Shown: piece by piece, positions 32,994-42,565 of the stretch
Layout: each line of letters begins with the position of its first letter
How positions within the stretch are numbered: the stretch's first letter is position 1
Source: a virus
DNA length: 58,336 nucleotides
IMG/VR virus record: IMGVR_UViG_3300028196_000015
Span: 1-58,336 of that record
Reading direction: 5' to 3' (one strand)
Translations under genes and position numbers: made by a program
The notes under the pieces: model-generated
Database searches by the model: none
The model's input: the letters and a program-made list of their open reading frames with translations, nothing else
Told to the model about the DNA's origin: nothing

Positions 32994-35900
32994 ATACACA
33001 ATCGACATAAGAAACAACACCAACTTGGTTGAATGTTCTAACCTTTGTATATAGTGGAGTATATTTGAGAATTGGATATATAGATGCACCATCACCAGTA
33101 TTGGTAATTATTTCTACAGTGGGATATTCTGAAAATCTAGAATTACAGGTAAGAGAAGTTACTCCAATTATAGAACCATTAGGTGCAAGTATTGGAGTAT
33201 ATGAACATGGTCCCATCACAACCCTATCACCAGAAGTATATCCAATACCTGGAGTTACTGGAACGACAGATGTAATTATACCAACACTAGTAGTTCCGAC
33301 ACCTACTGGTTTATCGATTAATGGAATACTGACTGAATCTTTTCCATTATTCAACGATAAAAATAAAATATTATTTTCACTTGGGAAGTTATCTTCAAGT
33401 GTTTGAATTTGTAGTGTACTTATGTTGGATTGTACAATAAACTCTCCTTGTAATTTAGTACCTGAAGCCAAATCATCTGGAGTTACACCACTGATAGTAT
33501 ATCCAACTTTTTCACCATCATTTATGTTTTTCGTAGACAATGTAACATTGAATGATTCACCTTCACTAACTCTAGGTTTATCACTAGACAATTTGTAAGT
33601 GCCACCGGGAACTATAGGTTCTCTTTTATTAGTTAACGGAATCTGAATTGAACTCCTTCCATTATTCAGTGTTAATCGAATAACTTTATCTTCTTCTGAA
33701 TCATTTATTATAGTTTTAATTAATACTTGACTTTTATTTGAATTAACAACGAAGTTTCCAGTTAAAGAACTTTCAGGAGATAAATCACCAGAATTTACAC
33801 CACTAATTGTGTATGAAACTCTTTGTCCATCATCAAGGTTAGTTGTTGATAGAGTAATTAATACATTCTCACCTTTAAGAAGAGTTGATTTATCACTAAC
33901 CAGTTTATACCGAACACTATTAGGGTCAGGGTCTGGAGTGGGTCCAGGTGTTGGTTCAGGAGTTGGATCTGGATCTGGGATTGGTTCTGGAGTTGGTGGT
34001 TCGGGGGGTTGTGGGTTTATATCTCTAATAGTAACCGATGAAAATGCTTTTCCATTATTTAAAGTCATCCTCATGACTTCAACTAATTCATTTAATGAAT
34101 CTATAACAGTTTTAATCGTAACAGTTGCTTGTCCATCATTTCCGATAGTAAAGAAACCAAGAGTTTTTCCACCTACAACATCATTATCAGATATTCCCGA
34201 TAGTGAATATCCAACTGAAGTATTACTGGGTACATTAGTTGTTTTTAAAGTAAATGTTACGGATTCTCCTTCATCTATAGAAGTTTTAGATGCACTAAGA
34301 GTATATGTAGCATCTATTGGTGACGGTGGCTCTGGAGGTAGAGGTGGATCGGGTATTCCTGGTGGGGTATCTGGGTCAATAGGAATCGGAGGAGGTGATG
34401 GTGGTGTAACAGGAGTCGGACCGGGGGGATCAATATCAGGAGGTGTAGGGGGTTTAGGAGTTGGCCCGGTACTTCCACCACCCGGAGGAGGTGGTGTAAC
34501 ACCTGGTGGTGACTCACTAGGATCTGTTGGTTCTGGTACTAGTAAAGGAGTAGCCACATCATTTACAAACACTAAAGTATTTGCAACTAATGTTCCATCT
34601 TTATCAAAAAGATTAAAGAACATTGTTTCAACTGCTTCTGGTTCACTATCTTGTTTTACTTTGATAATCAAAGATGCAGTATTATTGTTAATGTTAATTT
34701 TTTTATTTAATTTTTTTAAATTAATATCACTTAAATTAATATCACCAGTAATATCATATTCCAATTTTGTACCATCAGGAGTATTTGTCGTATTAATAGT
34801 AAACTCTACAGTATCACCTTCAAATACTGTATATTTGTTTGCTGTAACAAGATACGTTGGAGGTGGTGCTAAATTTGTATAATCACCTTTACAAAATCCA
34901 GTCCCTGCATTAATAACATATATTCCACTAATAGTTCCATTTTCTATATTTACACCAAGTTCTGCTCCAGTACCATGATTTGTATTATCAATTATTGTTG
35001 CACTTGGTGCTTTTGTATATCCTTTACCTGCATTAAGAACTTCAACTGTTAAAATTGAACCATCATCAGCAACAATAGGAACTGCTGCTGCTTGTACACC
35101 ATCACCATATATTCTAATTTCTGGTGGTATACATATTGCTGCCTTTATTCCTGGTGGTAGTGGTGTTATGCTGTCTTGTTTTGATGGATTAATTGCTTCT
35201 CTAGAACAATCTCTAAATGGTGAATTTCCAGTATAACCAAATAATGAAGTAAAACCCATTGCTTCGTCAATAGATTCATTGACACCTTTAAGAAGATCTA
35301 ATTTACTTAATGTTCTTGCCCAACTATCTTTATAATTGCTAAGTGGTCCAGTCAAAGGACTCCATGTTGATGCGGGCTGGCACTTTAATTGATCGCAACC
35401 TATGAAATTTAAAATCTGCTGTGCAACAGAAGATACCTGACTCAATACACTACTAATCTGAGATAATCCACCCAATAACCAGTCAAGTCCAGACATGACT
35501 GGTTCTAGTATATCATCAAGAAGTTCCATCATTTTTCCAAGAATACCAGCAGTAAACTCCTCAGCAGCACAAAGAGGTGCATTGATAACTCTACCAACCA
35601 TATTTGTTAGTAGATTTTCAATAAATTGTAAGAGTTTTGGTAATAAATTTTCAAATAAACAAAAGATAATATTGATGATATTTTTTGTTGCTTCTGCTAC
35701 TGGAGGATGTTGTGGTAATGGTAAAATTTTTGCAATAAAATCTCTAAACAGTGATGTTACGAGGTTTATAATTGCACCTCTCATATTATTGACAATGAAT
35801 TTCACAACGCCAGCAATTCTGCTTGCAAACCCCTTTATTGATTGTGCAATATCAACAAATGTATTTGTAATTGGGTCAATATAACTTCCTTGGAATTCTT

Positions 35901-36675
35901 GTATGACAGAAATAAATCCAATAAAGTCGTTCAATATACTGGAAATTTTTCCAATCAAATTATCATTACAACCATTTTCTCTAACTATCTTGACTGTAGA
36001 TAAAATTGCTGCATGTTTAGCAGATGCTTTATCTTCTCTTGTTAGTTTATCTGCACCAGGGACTGTAGTTGTATCTCCTTCAGGAGTTGTGGGTTCTGAT
36101 TCAGGAGATGGTATTTTGCCAGGAGTTGCACTAGAACCTGCATTTGGCAATGGGTTTGGTGATGTATCTGCACTTCCTTGTGTGACAGTGCTTAATGCTT
36201 TTTGCTGTGTTGGTCCTTGAACTAATTTTCCTCGACTGGCACTAAATGGTTTTAGTTCGTCTTTTATAGATTCTAATGGAAAACTACCAACACTTTCATT
36301 TCTATGAATACAACCAACAACTACTGGTTGCTGTGCTTCTTCACCATCAATAAAAAATCCGAAGGCAGTTTCTCCACCAGTTAAACGCAATGTTTGACCA
36401 ACACCACCCTGAGCAGCACCATCAGCACCAGTTGTCATTACATGCGCCCAAGGCAAGTCGTTATCAGGCAATACCTCCCTATCAAAAGGATGATACCCAA
36501 TCACTCTTACTTTACATCTATATGCCCAAGCAGTTCCTAATGGATTTTCAACAGATAATGTGTCTGGGTCGGTCATTTCTGTTCTCCAAACAGCTGCTGG
36601 AGCAATTTGACCTATCCACCAAACAAATCCGTCTTTTCCAATAAAATTGGATTTTAGTAAAGAACCTTCAATCAT
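32992..36675 (-). CDS. gp5-like baseplate hub protein with Ig/Calx-beta-like repeats
   Basis: A 1227-residue protein. The N-terminal 130 residues resemble the gp5 OB-fold (GFVWWIGQIAPAAVW; GYHPFDREVLPDNDLPWAHVM). The centre (260-430) is hydrophobic and helical. Four beta modules of Calx-beta/Ig type start near residues 606, 788, 920 and 1024 (SADKTSIDEGESVTF-like), joined by Pro-rich linkers (712-782, 887-915). T4 gp5 also carries lysozyme and beta-helix domains; neither is visible here. It probably sits at the hub centre on the gp27-like trimer. Confidence 0.8.
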   Translation of the reverse strand: MIEGSLLKSNFIGKDGFVWWIGQIAPAAVWRTEMTDPDTLSVENPLGTAWAYRCKVRVIGYHPFDREVLPDNDLPWAHVMTTGADGAAQGGVGQTLRLTGGETAFGFFIDGEEAQQPVVVGCIHRNESVGSFPLESIKDELKPFSASRGKLVQGPTQQKALSTVTQGSADTSPNPLPNAGSSATPGKIPSPESEPTTPEGDTTTVPGADKLTREDKASAKHAAILSTVKIVRENGCNDNLIGKISSILNDFIGFISVIQEFQGSYIDPITNTFVDIAQSIKGFASRIAGVVKFIVNNMRGAIINLVTSLFRDFIAKILPLPQHPPVAEATKNIINIIFCLFENLLPKLLQFIENLLTNMVGRVINAPLCAAEEFTAGILGKMMELLDDILEPVMSGLDWLLGGLSQISSVLSQVSSVAQQILNFIGCDQLKCQPASTWSPLTGPLSNYKDSWARTLSKLDLLKGVNESIDEAMGFTSLFGYTGNSPFRDCSREAINPSKQDSITPLPPGIKAAICIPPEIRIYGDGVQAAAVPIVADDGSILTVEVLNAGKGYTKAPSATIIDNTNHGTGAELGVNIENGTISGIYVINAGTGFCKGDYTNLAPPPTYLVTANKYTVFEGDTVEFTINTTNTPDGTKLEYDITGDINLSDINLKKLNKKININNNTASLIIKVKQDSEPEAVETMFFNLFDKDGTLVANTLVFVNDVATPLLVPEPTDPSESPPGVTPPPPGGGSTGPTPKPPTPPDIDPPGPTPVTPPSPPPIPIDPDTPPGIPDPPLPPEPPSPIDATYTLSASKTSIDEGESVTFTLKTTNVPSNTSVGYSLSGISDNDVVGGKTLGFFTIGNDGQATVTIKTVIDSLNELVEVMRMTLNNGKAFSSVTIRDINPQPPEPPTPEPIPDPDPTPEPTPGPTPDPDPNSVRYKLVSDKSTLLKGENVLITLSTTNLDDGQRVSYTISGVNSGDLSPESSLTGNFVVNSNKSQVLIKTIINDSEEDKVIRLTLNNGRSSIQIPLTNKREPIVPGGTYKLSSDKPRVSEGESFNVTLSTKNINDGEKVGYTISGVTPDDLASGTKLQGEFIVQSNISTLQIQTLEDNFPSENNILFLSLNNGKDSVSIPLIDKPVGVGTTSVGIITSVVPVTPGIGYTSGDRVVMGPCSYTPILAPNGSIIGVTSLTCNSRFSEYPTVEIITNTGDGASIYPILKYTPLYTKVRTFNQVGVVSYVDCV

Positions 36676-36681
36676 TTTTTA

Positions 36682-36909
36682 TCAATCTTCGTAAACTAAA
36701 CACTCTGGCTCTGATGGGTTAGCATCACAGTAAAGTTCCAATGGAGTTGGATCATGATGATCACCTCCATCAATATCTGCTTTATGATTTTCTGCATACT
36801 CTTCTAATTCATGCAGTTCTGTTTCAATGTGCCGACGTTGTTGTGGAGATATAGTTGAGTTGTCTAAAATCTCTTTATCAACTTTGATATGCTTTTCGAT
36901 ACTTTCCAT
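36682..36909 (-). CDS. cp12: CP12, Calvin-cycle regulator
   Basis: A 75-residue acidic protein ending LELYCDANPSEPECLVYED; C61 and C70 form the CP12 C-terminal Cys pair with the NPxxxEC...Y(E/D) signature. CP12 ties GAPDH and phosphoribulokinase into an inactive complex; phage CP12 is thought to stop the Calvin cycle so that carbon flows to the pentose phosphate pathway with phage TalC. The N-terminal Cys pair of plant CP12 is absent, as in many cyanobacterial and phage forms. It lies between two baseplate genes (6 and 9 nt gaps). Confidence 0.9.
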   Translation of the reverse strand: MESIEKHIKVDKEILDNSTISPQQRRHIETELHELEEYAENHKADIDGGDHHDPTPLELYCDANPSEPECLVYED

Positions 36910-36918
36910 ATTTACCTC

Positions 36919-38241
36919 TTAGTTAGATTTGCCATATACTCCGTAACTATCTCTAATAAGTTTTAAAGTAGTTACCATTTGATTACCTTCTATGTGGTGC
37001 CTTAATTGACTTATCAAGTAATTTCCACTTTGTTCGGGTTCAATATTACTAGAACCACCTCTAATTTCAGGAAATTCACAATATATAAGATCACCCGCCT
37101 TCAAAATAATATTACATGGTACTGTCATATTTAGGGACTGAGTGAAGAGTAAATTGTATCTTGCTGCTGCTTTTGCCATATCTGCAGGATCTCTTCCTGA
37201 TGGGGTTGAAATGTCCTCAGTATTATCTAGAACACCAGTATCGGCAATTCTTACCATCTGTCGAGTCCATCCTTCACCCAATTCTTCTGATAATGCAATA
37301 TCATTATCAGTCCCCAAAGTTAACTTAATTTGTTCTTTTAATTTGTAAATATATGTTTTACAAATTCCATTATAGTAATCATAGAAGTATGTTTTATTTA
37401 CATACATACCTACTCTTAGTGATTTTAACAAATCAATATTTTTTTCAATACCATAATTTAAGATTCTAAATTGAGGTTTAGTATCATCATATGATGTTGC
37501 TCCTGTGTAAGTATAACTCTGAATCTCCGTATTGTCAGCTGACCCAGAACCAATTTGTGTGTTTGAAACCAAACTTTCTATACTTTTAAAGTTAAATCCA
37601 TCTTTATTCTCCCAGAAAAAGAATCCAGCAGTTCCTTTTGCTTCACCTTCTGTACTTCCATCACCAGCATTTCCCCCACCACTATCTTCTGCTACTATTG
37701 GTAACCCCTTTGTTCCCAACCAAGTAAGAACTCTAAATGGTTTTCTTATGTTTCCTATAAAACTATATGAATTAGAAGTTTGTTCAATATTTTCTGATTC
37801 ATATTTTGTCGTCCCCAAATCTTCTTCCAGTATCTTCTCTACTGTAGGTTTTAGATTACCTGTATATTTTCTTAAACACCTTGATTTTTCATTATTTATT
37901 CCTTCATATGAAGTGAAATGAATAGTGAAGTATTCATTAGTATCTCTAGGATTAATATTACTAACTTTAAATACATACATTGAGTATTCCTCGTCCAATG
38001 TAAATTCACCACTAGCAGTTTCAACACTAAATACAAATTTTTCACCTCCCCTAATGGGTAGAGAATTATATAATGATGTTGTATTAACAACTGTTACTGA
38101 CATGGTTACACATGGAGATAAAATATCCTCATAGTAATCAGAATGGATAATTAAATTGGATATATCAACTTCCGTCTCTCCATCTAGAGATGTTATGACG
38201 GCATAATTAAATTGTAAACCACTTACTGCTTCGTTTGCCAT
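36919..38241 (-). CDS. Baseplate hub protein, gp27-like
   Basis: A 440-residue beta-rich protein similar in length and layout to T4 gp27 (391 residues), including strands near the start (DISNLIIHSDYYEDILSPCVTM) and a late segment typical of hub proteins (ILKAGDLIYCEFPEIRGGS, then GNYLISQLRHHI). Such proteins form the trimeric ring that holds gp5. Its place beside the gp5-like gene supports this. Sequence similarity is too low for certainty. Confidence 0.65.
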   Translation of the reverse strand: MANEAVSGLQFNYAVITSLDGETEVDISNLIIHSDYYEDILSPCVTMSVTVVNTTSLYNSLPIRGGEKFVFSVETASGEFTLDEEYSMYVFKVSNINPRDTNEYFTIHFTSYEGINNEKSRCLRKYTGNLKPTVEKILEEDLGTTKYESENIEQTSNSYSFIGNIRKPFRVLTWLGTKGLPIVAEDSGGGNAGDGSTEGEAKGTAGFFFWENKDGFNFKSIESLVSNTQIGSGSADNTEIQSYTYTGATSYDDTKPQFRILNYGIEKNIDLLKSLRVGMYVNKTYFYDYYNGICKTYIYKLKEQIKLTLGTDNDIALSEELGEGWTRQMVRIADTGVLDNTEDISTPSGRDPADMAKAAARYNLLFTQSLNMTVPCNIILKAGDLIYCEFPEIRGGSSNIEPEQSGNYLISQLRHHIEGNQMVTTLKLIRDSYGVYGKSN

Positions 38242-40448
38242 TAGGTATCGTTTAGATTGGTTAAGAATATCTTTTTCATTAAACTATTTACCAAAGAAGT
38301 ATTGGAGGATGGAATAGGAATTAGTTGCTGAGAAGAACCTCCCCCACCAGATATAGAAGGTGCTCCACCCACACCACCAGAAGATGATGTGCTTGGTAAT
38401 GTTATAGGTACAATTTTAACTCCAGAACCTGGTTTATCATAAGATGGATAGTGTCTAATACTTTCTGGTGTCCTTTGTAGTCCTTTTGAATCTAATTCAA
38501 ACCCACCTATAGCATTGGGGTCTATTTGTCCTTTTGGTACTGCTGTTCCGATGGCAGTAGATAAACTTTCAATAAACTCATCAAATTTTTTGGTTTGTGT
38601 AAAATTCTTCCCATAATGCTTTTCCCAATCAACCATAACACCAAGTTCAACTAATGCTGTGGGTGATGCAGCACCAGCATTTACTGTTGCATTTCCCTGA
38701 GTGCTTGTTCTAAAACTTCCAAGTTCGGGATTGGAAGATGAAAATTCACTTAACGCAGTATTGATAGGTGCGGCAATATTTGAATCTTCATCGTCTCCAG
38801 GTCTTGTTATGGTCATGAATCCCGTACTTCCTTTGGCATCAAAATGAAGTGGTAAAACTCGAACACCCTTTTTAGATTGCGATTTGATATACTTATCATA
38901 TGCTTGATATGAAGAAAATGACTCTGGTTTTACAATAGCAACATTATATCCTTTTGCTTCTAACTTTGCTTTTAATTTTTCTGCAGCAGGATCTTGATGC
39001 TCACGTTCTCGACCATCAGCACCAGTTGATCTAGATTGTTCAAAAGATGTTTTGGCATCAGTATCTGGAAATTTTCCAGATAAAGAAGATGGAACATGGT
39101 CCAAAGGAATAATAATATCATGTGATCCTTTAGAAGAAATACCTGCCATTTTCTCTTTTTTAACCACATCTGGTGATGATTTTGAACCATATGCCCCATG
39201 ACCCACAAATGCTTGTGTTCCTGCAATTCTTCCTTGAACACCAAATCCATTAGATATTTCCTTAACATTTTTTATTCCAGGAATTGCAGTTCCTTTTGGT
39301 GCTGCAATATCAATTCCAGCATGAGAACTACCAGATTTTCTACTCACATGAGCATTCTGCTCTTGCTCGATATATTTCTGCAATGTTGCATCATCTGGTG
39401 GATTATCAGGATTTACGTTAATTTGTGCATTAGTAAATGTAAAAGGTATCTTTCTTGACAACAAATTCTTAGCAATTTTATACGCACCTTTCCTAGCAGC
39501 AGGAAAACCTTCTGGTTTACCATAAAGTTCATGATCTGGTCCAATATGAAAATGGTCACCACGAGAATCTCCAGTATTACCTTGTATAAAAGTATTTTCT
39601 CCTTCCAATCCTTTATGTAGATTATCGAGCATTGATGATTGGGGGTTTTCTGAAGGTGGTGCTTTGGGTAATAGTCCAAACCCAGTTAAAAAATTAGTGA
39701 ATTGATCGGAAAATCCTTTAAATGATCTCAAAAATCCGTCATAAGCATTTTTATCTTTTATATCTTTTAGAGAGTCTTTTTGTTCTTGTATGGACTCTGT
39801 TGTCACATCATCTTGTTTATTTTGTGTTGCTTCATACACTCTATCACCAACAAAACCTCCTAAAAAATCACCTGCCATACTACCCACAACAAATCCGAGA
39901 CCAGGAACAGGTATAAGTGCCTGTCCAATCATCCCTCCAAGTATTCCACCAGCAAGAGCTCCACCAGCACCTGCTGCTGCTTCTCCCATACTTTCCCCCT
40001 CCATCAATCCAGTAGCAAAATCAAGTCCTGCAAATATTGAATTTAAGATACCAATAGACTTTAACGGACCAAATTTTATTTTTGAACCAGAAAATTTAGG
40101 TTTTTTTGGTTTTCCTGATGGTTTTTGGGGTTTTCCTGTTGTTCCTTTTTGTGGATACATGCCCCCAAGTAAACCAGCGGTGTCTACGGCACCCGATGCG
40201 AAATTACTCAGTAAACTACCAGGATTACCAAATAAACCACCAACATTTAAATTTTGTAATTCCTTTATCTTTCTCTTCTTTGGAAGATTTATTGCATCCA
40301 AAGCATTTTTTTCTCTGTCAATTAATAGAGAAAATGATTCATAATCTTGCTGCATTTTTGGCAGTTCTCTTTTAGTTCTGCTATTGAATGCGGCAATATT
40401 ATTAAATGCCGATACTAATGGTGATGATACTGCTTTTGCTTTTGCCAT
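38241..40448 (-). CDS. Tail protein with M23-like and amidase-like domains
   Basis: A 735-residue protein. Residues about 160-205 are a Gly-rich hydrophobic zipper (GGALAGGILGGMIG). Near 373, SSHAGIDIAAPKG matches the M23 HxxxD site; GDHFHIGPD near 292 offers an HxH pair. Residues 441-610 resemble Amidase_3: IIPLDH, an EREHQDP segment, LPLHFDA and ALVELGVMVDWEKHYG. These suggest peptidoglycan digestion during injection. The last 100 residues share a repeat with the next protein. The activity is inferred; active-site residues are degenerate. It overlaps neighbours by 1 nt. Confidence 0.6.
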   Translation of the reverse strand: MAKAKAVSSPLVSAFNNIAAFNSRTKRELPKMQQDYESFSLLIDREKNALDAINLPKKRKIKELQNLNVGGLFGNPGSLLSNFASGAVDTAGLLGGMYPQKGTTGKPQKPSGKPKKPKFSGSKIKFGPLKSIGILNSIFAGLDFATGLMEGESMGEAAAGAGGALAGGILGGMIGQALIPVPGLGFVVGSMAGDFLGGFVGDRVYEATQNKQDDVTTESIQEQKDSLKDIKDKNAYDGFLRSFKGFSDQFTNFLTGFGLLPKAPPSENPQSSMLDNLHKGLEGENTFIQGNTGDSRGDHFHIGPDHELYGKPEGFPAARKGAYKIAKNLLSRKIPFTFTNAQINVNPDNPPDDATLQKYIEQEQNAHVSRKSGSSHAGIDIAAPKGTAIPGIKNVKEISNGFGVQGRIAGTQAFVGHGAYGSKSSPDVVKKEKMAGISSKGSHDIIIPLDHVPSSLSGKFPDTDAKTSFEQSRSTGADGREREHQDPAAEKLKAKLEAKGYNVAIVKPESFSSYQAYDKYIKSQSKKGVRVLPLHFDAKGSTGFMTITRPGDDEDSNIAAPINTALSEFSSSNPELGSFRTSTQGNATVNAGAASPTALVELGVMVDWEKHYGKNFTQTKKFDEFIESLSTAIGTAVPKGQIDPNAIGGFELDSKGLQRTPESIRHYPSYDKPGSGVKIVPITLPSTSSSGGVGGAPSISGGGGSSQQLIPIPSSNTSLVNSLMKKIFLTNLNDT
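38464..38527 (-). repeat. Duplicated segment, copy 1
   Basis: A 64-bp stretch encoding GGFELDSKGLQRTPE-type residues; 60 of 64 bases match 40683-40746 in the neighbouring gene. Confidence 0.75.
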
Positions 40449-42565
40449 TATCCGTCAACAATATTGTAAGTTAGTTTTGAATACATGGTTAAAAAGTTTT
40501 CACTATCACCAGATGCTAACTGTGGAACTGTTGGTCCTTCATTTTTACCTGGAAGAATAGTAGGAGAACCCCCTCCAGATGCTTGCTGTTGTGGTGCCGC
40601 ACCAGACAAATCTATTGGAACAACACTTGACGACCCACCACCAGAATCTGATGGTATTGGTTGAGATATTGATTCTATTTGTTCTGGTGCCCTTTGTAGT
40701 CCTCTTGGATCTAATTCAAACCCACCTGTAGCATTGGGGTCTATTTTTGCAACTGGAAGTTTTCCAATTTTACCACCAGGACCAAAGAAATAATTTCCTC
40801 CAGGACCTCTTCTCTTACCCTGTCCAGGATATCCTCTAAATGAAATTAAATCACTAACATAGTCACGAGATTGTGCTGCTACTGCAGTATTATTTTTGAA
40901 TTGCTTTAACACATTTGATGCCTGTGCTGCATTACCGGGTTTTCCGATAAAATCAGAAAAGTTTTGTATACCACCAGTACCACTAGTTAGTTCTTTTATT
41001 TTTTTAATTCTTTCTTCTGGTGTTTTTCCAAGTTTTGCTTTTATTGGACCATATACATCTTCTGCATCAGGGTCTTTACTTGGAATATCATATATCATTG
41101 ATGATATTGGAGTAAACTGTTCTCTCTCAGTCATCTGTCCAAATAAATCACCATAAGGTGTGAGTGGATTATCAACACGATTTAACGCTACTTGCATAAC
41201 ATCTGCTTGATTTTGTAATCCAGTTGCTTCTAATGTTGATGCAACAGCAGCCAGATTCTCACCTGCTACTGTAGAACCAGTAGTATCTCCTGTTGGTGTT
41301 GCTACTGGTGGTGCTGGTGATGGGTCATCATTTCTATCTTTACCTAAAAATCCAGATATCGTTCCAGCAAATCCATCAACAATACCTTTTAATGAATCAA
41401 GGAAATTAAATTTTTGATTTTCTTTTTCTTTTTGTATCTCGGGTTTATTTTCCAATGCATTTACTGCTCCAGCTCCACCAATCACCGCACCACCAACTGC
41501 TAATGGAGCTAGCAGTTTCCCTAGACCACGAGATCTACCACCTCTAGGTTTTACTTTACTTGCTGATTTACGTGGCATATTAACATCAAGATTAATACCA
41601 CTACCTCTACCTGAAGATGCTTTTGGTAGATTTGATAATTGTGAAACAATTTTAAATAAGGTTTGCCTTACTAACTTAGCAACCTCAAAACTTTCAGTAA
41701 ATGAAGTAACAAGATTCTTTAAATTTTTTCTTAATCCATCAACATTCTTTTTATTTGCAAAGAACTGTAAGAAACCTAAAGCATTATTATATGTGTCTAA
41801 GAACTTATCTAAAATATTTGTTGGTTTAGACGCATCAATATCTTTTATTTTCTTTTGATAGTCACCTGTTAATTTTTGTACTATGTTTGTTGTTTCTTGC
41901 CGTACATTTTTTAGAGTATTCTGAACTTGGGTTACTTGGGAACCCTGTGATTGTCTAACTTGCTGTATCTGAGTACTTAATCCTGCACCAACATCTGTTA
42001 TCTTTTTATCAACATTTCTATTCGTGATATTAGTTGACTTAGCAATCAACTGATTCACTTGGTTCATAATATTCTTTGGACCCATATTTCCACCTAAGGG
42101 GTCCTTAGTTTTTGATTCCTTTACTGAATCAATTTGTTTTTGTAAATCACCAGATATATTCTGAATTAATTTATTGTTTTCTTTGGTAATATTTTTAACA
42201 GAGGTTTGTAAATTCGTTATATTTGATTCTCTTCTCTCAACAATATTTCCTACTTGTCTAACTATTAATTTATTATTATCTTTTATTTTGTCACTAACTG
42301 TTCTGTTAACAAGGTTAGTGACGTTTTGTATTGCACTATTAAGTTCATTTTGTATATTACTAGAAATTGTATTAACAATAGAACTTATATCTGGATTAAC
42401 TGCCTTTACCGTTGCCTTCTGAAAACCAACATTTTGCTGCCCAGCAGCATCTACTACAGAGTTCTCAATTGGTGAACCACCAGTAATAAACTGCTGAAAT
42501 GAATCAAGACTTGCAGGTGGATTACCTGTAATTGCTTCTGGATTTATAGGTGGTCTAACGGGCAT
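40448..42565 (-). CDS. Tail protein with coiled coil and SleB-like wall-hydrolase domain
   Basis: A 705-residue protein. Residues about 60-330 form a long coiled coil with Asn/Gln/Ile repeats. A hydrophobic segment lies near 345-370 (LLAPLAVGGAVIGGAGAV). From about 438, ASTLEATGLQNQADVMQVAL then NRVDNPLTP looks like the SleB-type cell-wall hydrolase fold, up to about 600. The C-terminus shares a near-identical motif with the 735-residue protein. It may be a tape-measure or hub-associated protein; T4 gp29 is 590 residues. Confidence 0.6.
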   Translation of the reverse strand: MPVRPPINPEAITGNPPASLDSFQQFITGGSPIENSVVDAAGQQNVGFQKATVKAVNPDISSIVNTISSNIQNELNSAIQNVTNLVNRTVSDKIKDNNKLIVRQVGNIVERRESNITNLQTSVKNITKENNKLIQNISGDLQKQIDSVKESKTKDPLGGNMGPKNIMNQVNQLIAKSTNITNRNVDKKITDVGAGLSTQIQQVRQSQGSQVTQVQNTLKNVRQETTNIVQKLTGDYQKKIKDIDASKPTNILDKFLDTYNNALGFLQFFANKKNVDGLRKNLKNLVTSFTESFEVAKLVRQTLFKIVSQLSNLPKASSGRGSGINLDVNMPRKSASKVKPRGGRSRGLGKLLAPLAVGGAVIGGAGAVNALENKPEIQKEKENQKFNFLDSLKGIVDGFAGTISGFLGKDRNDDPSPAPPVATPTGDTTGSTVAGENLAAVASTLEATGLQNQADVMQVALNRVDNPLTPYGDLFGQMTEREQFTPISSMIYDIPSKDPDAEDVYGPIKAKLGKTPEERIKKIKELTSGTGGIQNFSDFIGKPGNAAQASNVLKQFKNNTAVAAQSRDYVSDLISFRGYPGQGKRRGPGGNYFFGPGGKIGKLPVAKIDPNATGGFELDPRGLQRAPEQIESISQPIPSDSGGGSSSVVPIDLSGAAPQQQASGGGSPTILPGKNEGPTVPQLASGDSENFLTMYSKLTYNIVDG
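40683..40746 (-). repeat. Duplicated segment, copy 2
   Basis: Matches 38464-38527 at 60 of 64 bases and encodes GGFELDPRGLQRAPE-type residues. It suggests recent duplication or gene conversion between adjacent tail genes. Confidence 0.75.

Noticed and set aside
33809-34882. A 357-codon Gly/Val-rich rightward ORF
   Set aside because: It is antisense to the Pro-rich linkers and repeats of the gp5-like gene; the Gly/Pro composition simply mirrors the real frame and there is no start context or neighbouring rightward gene.
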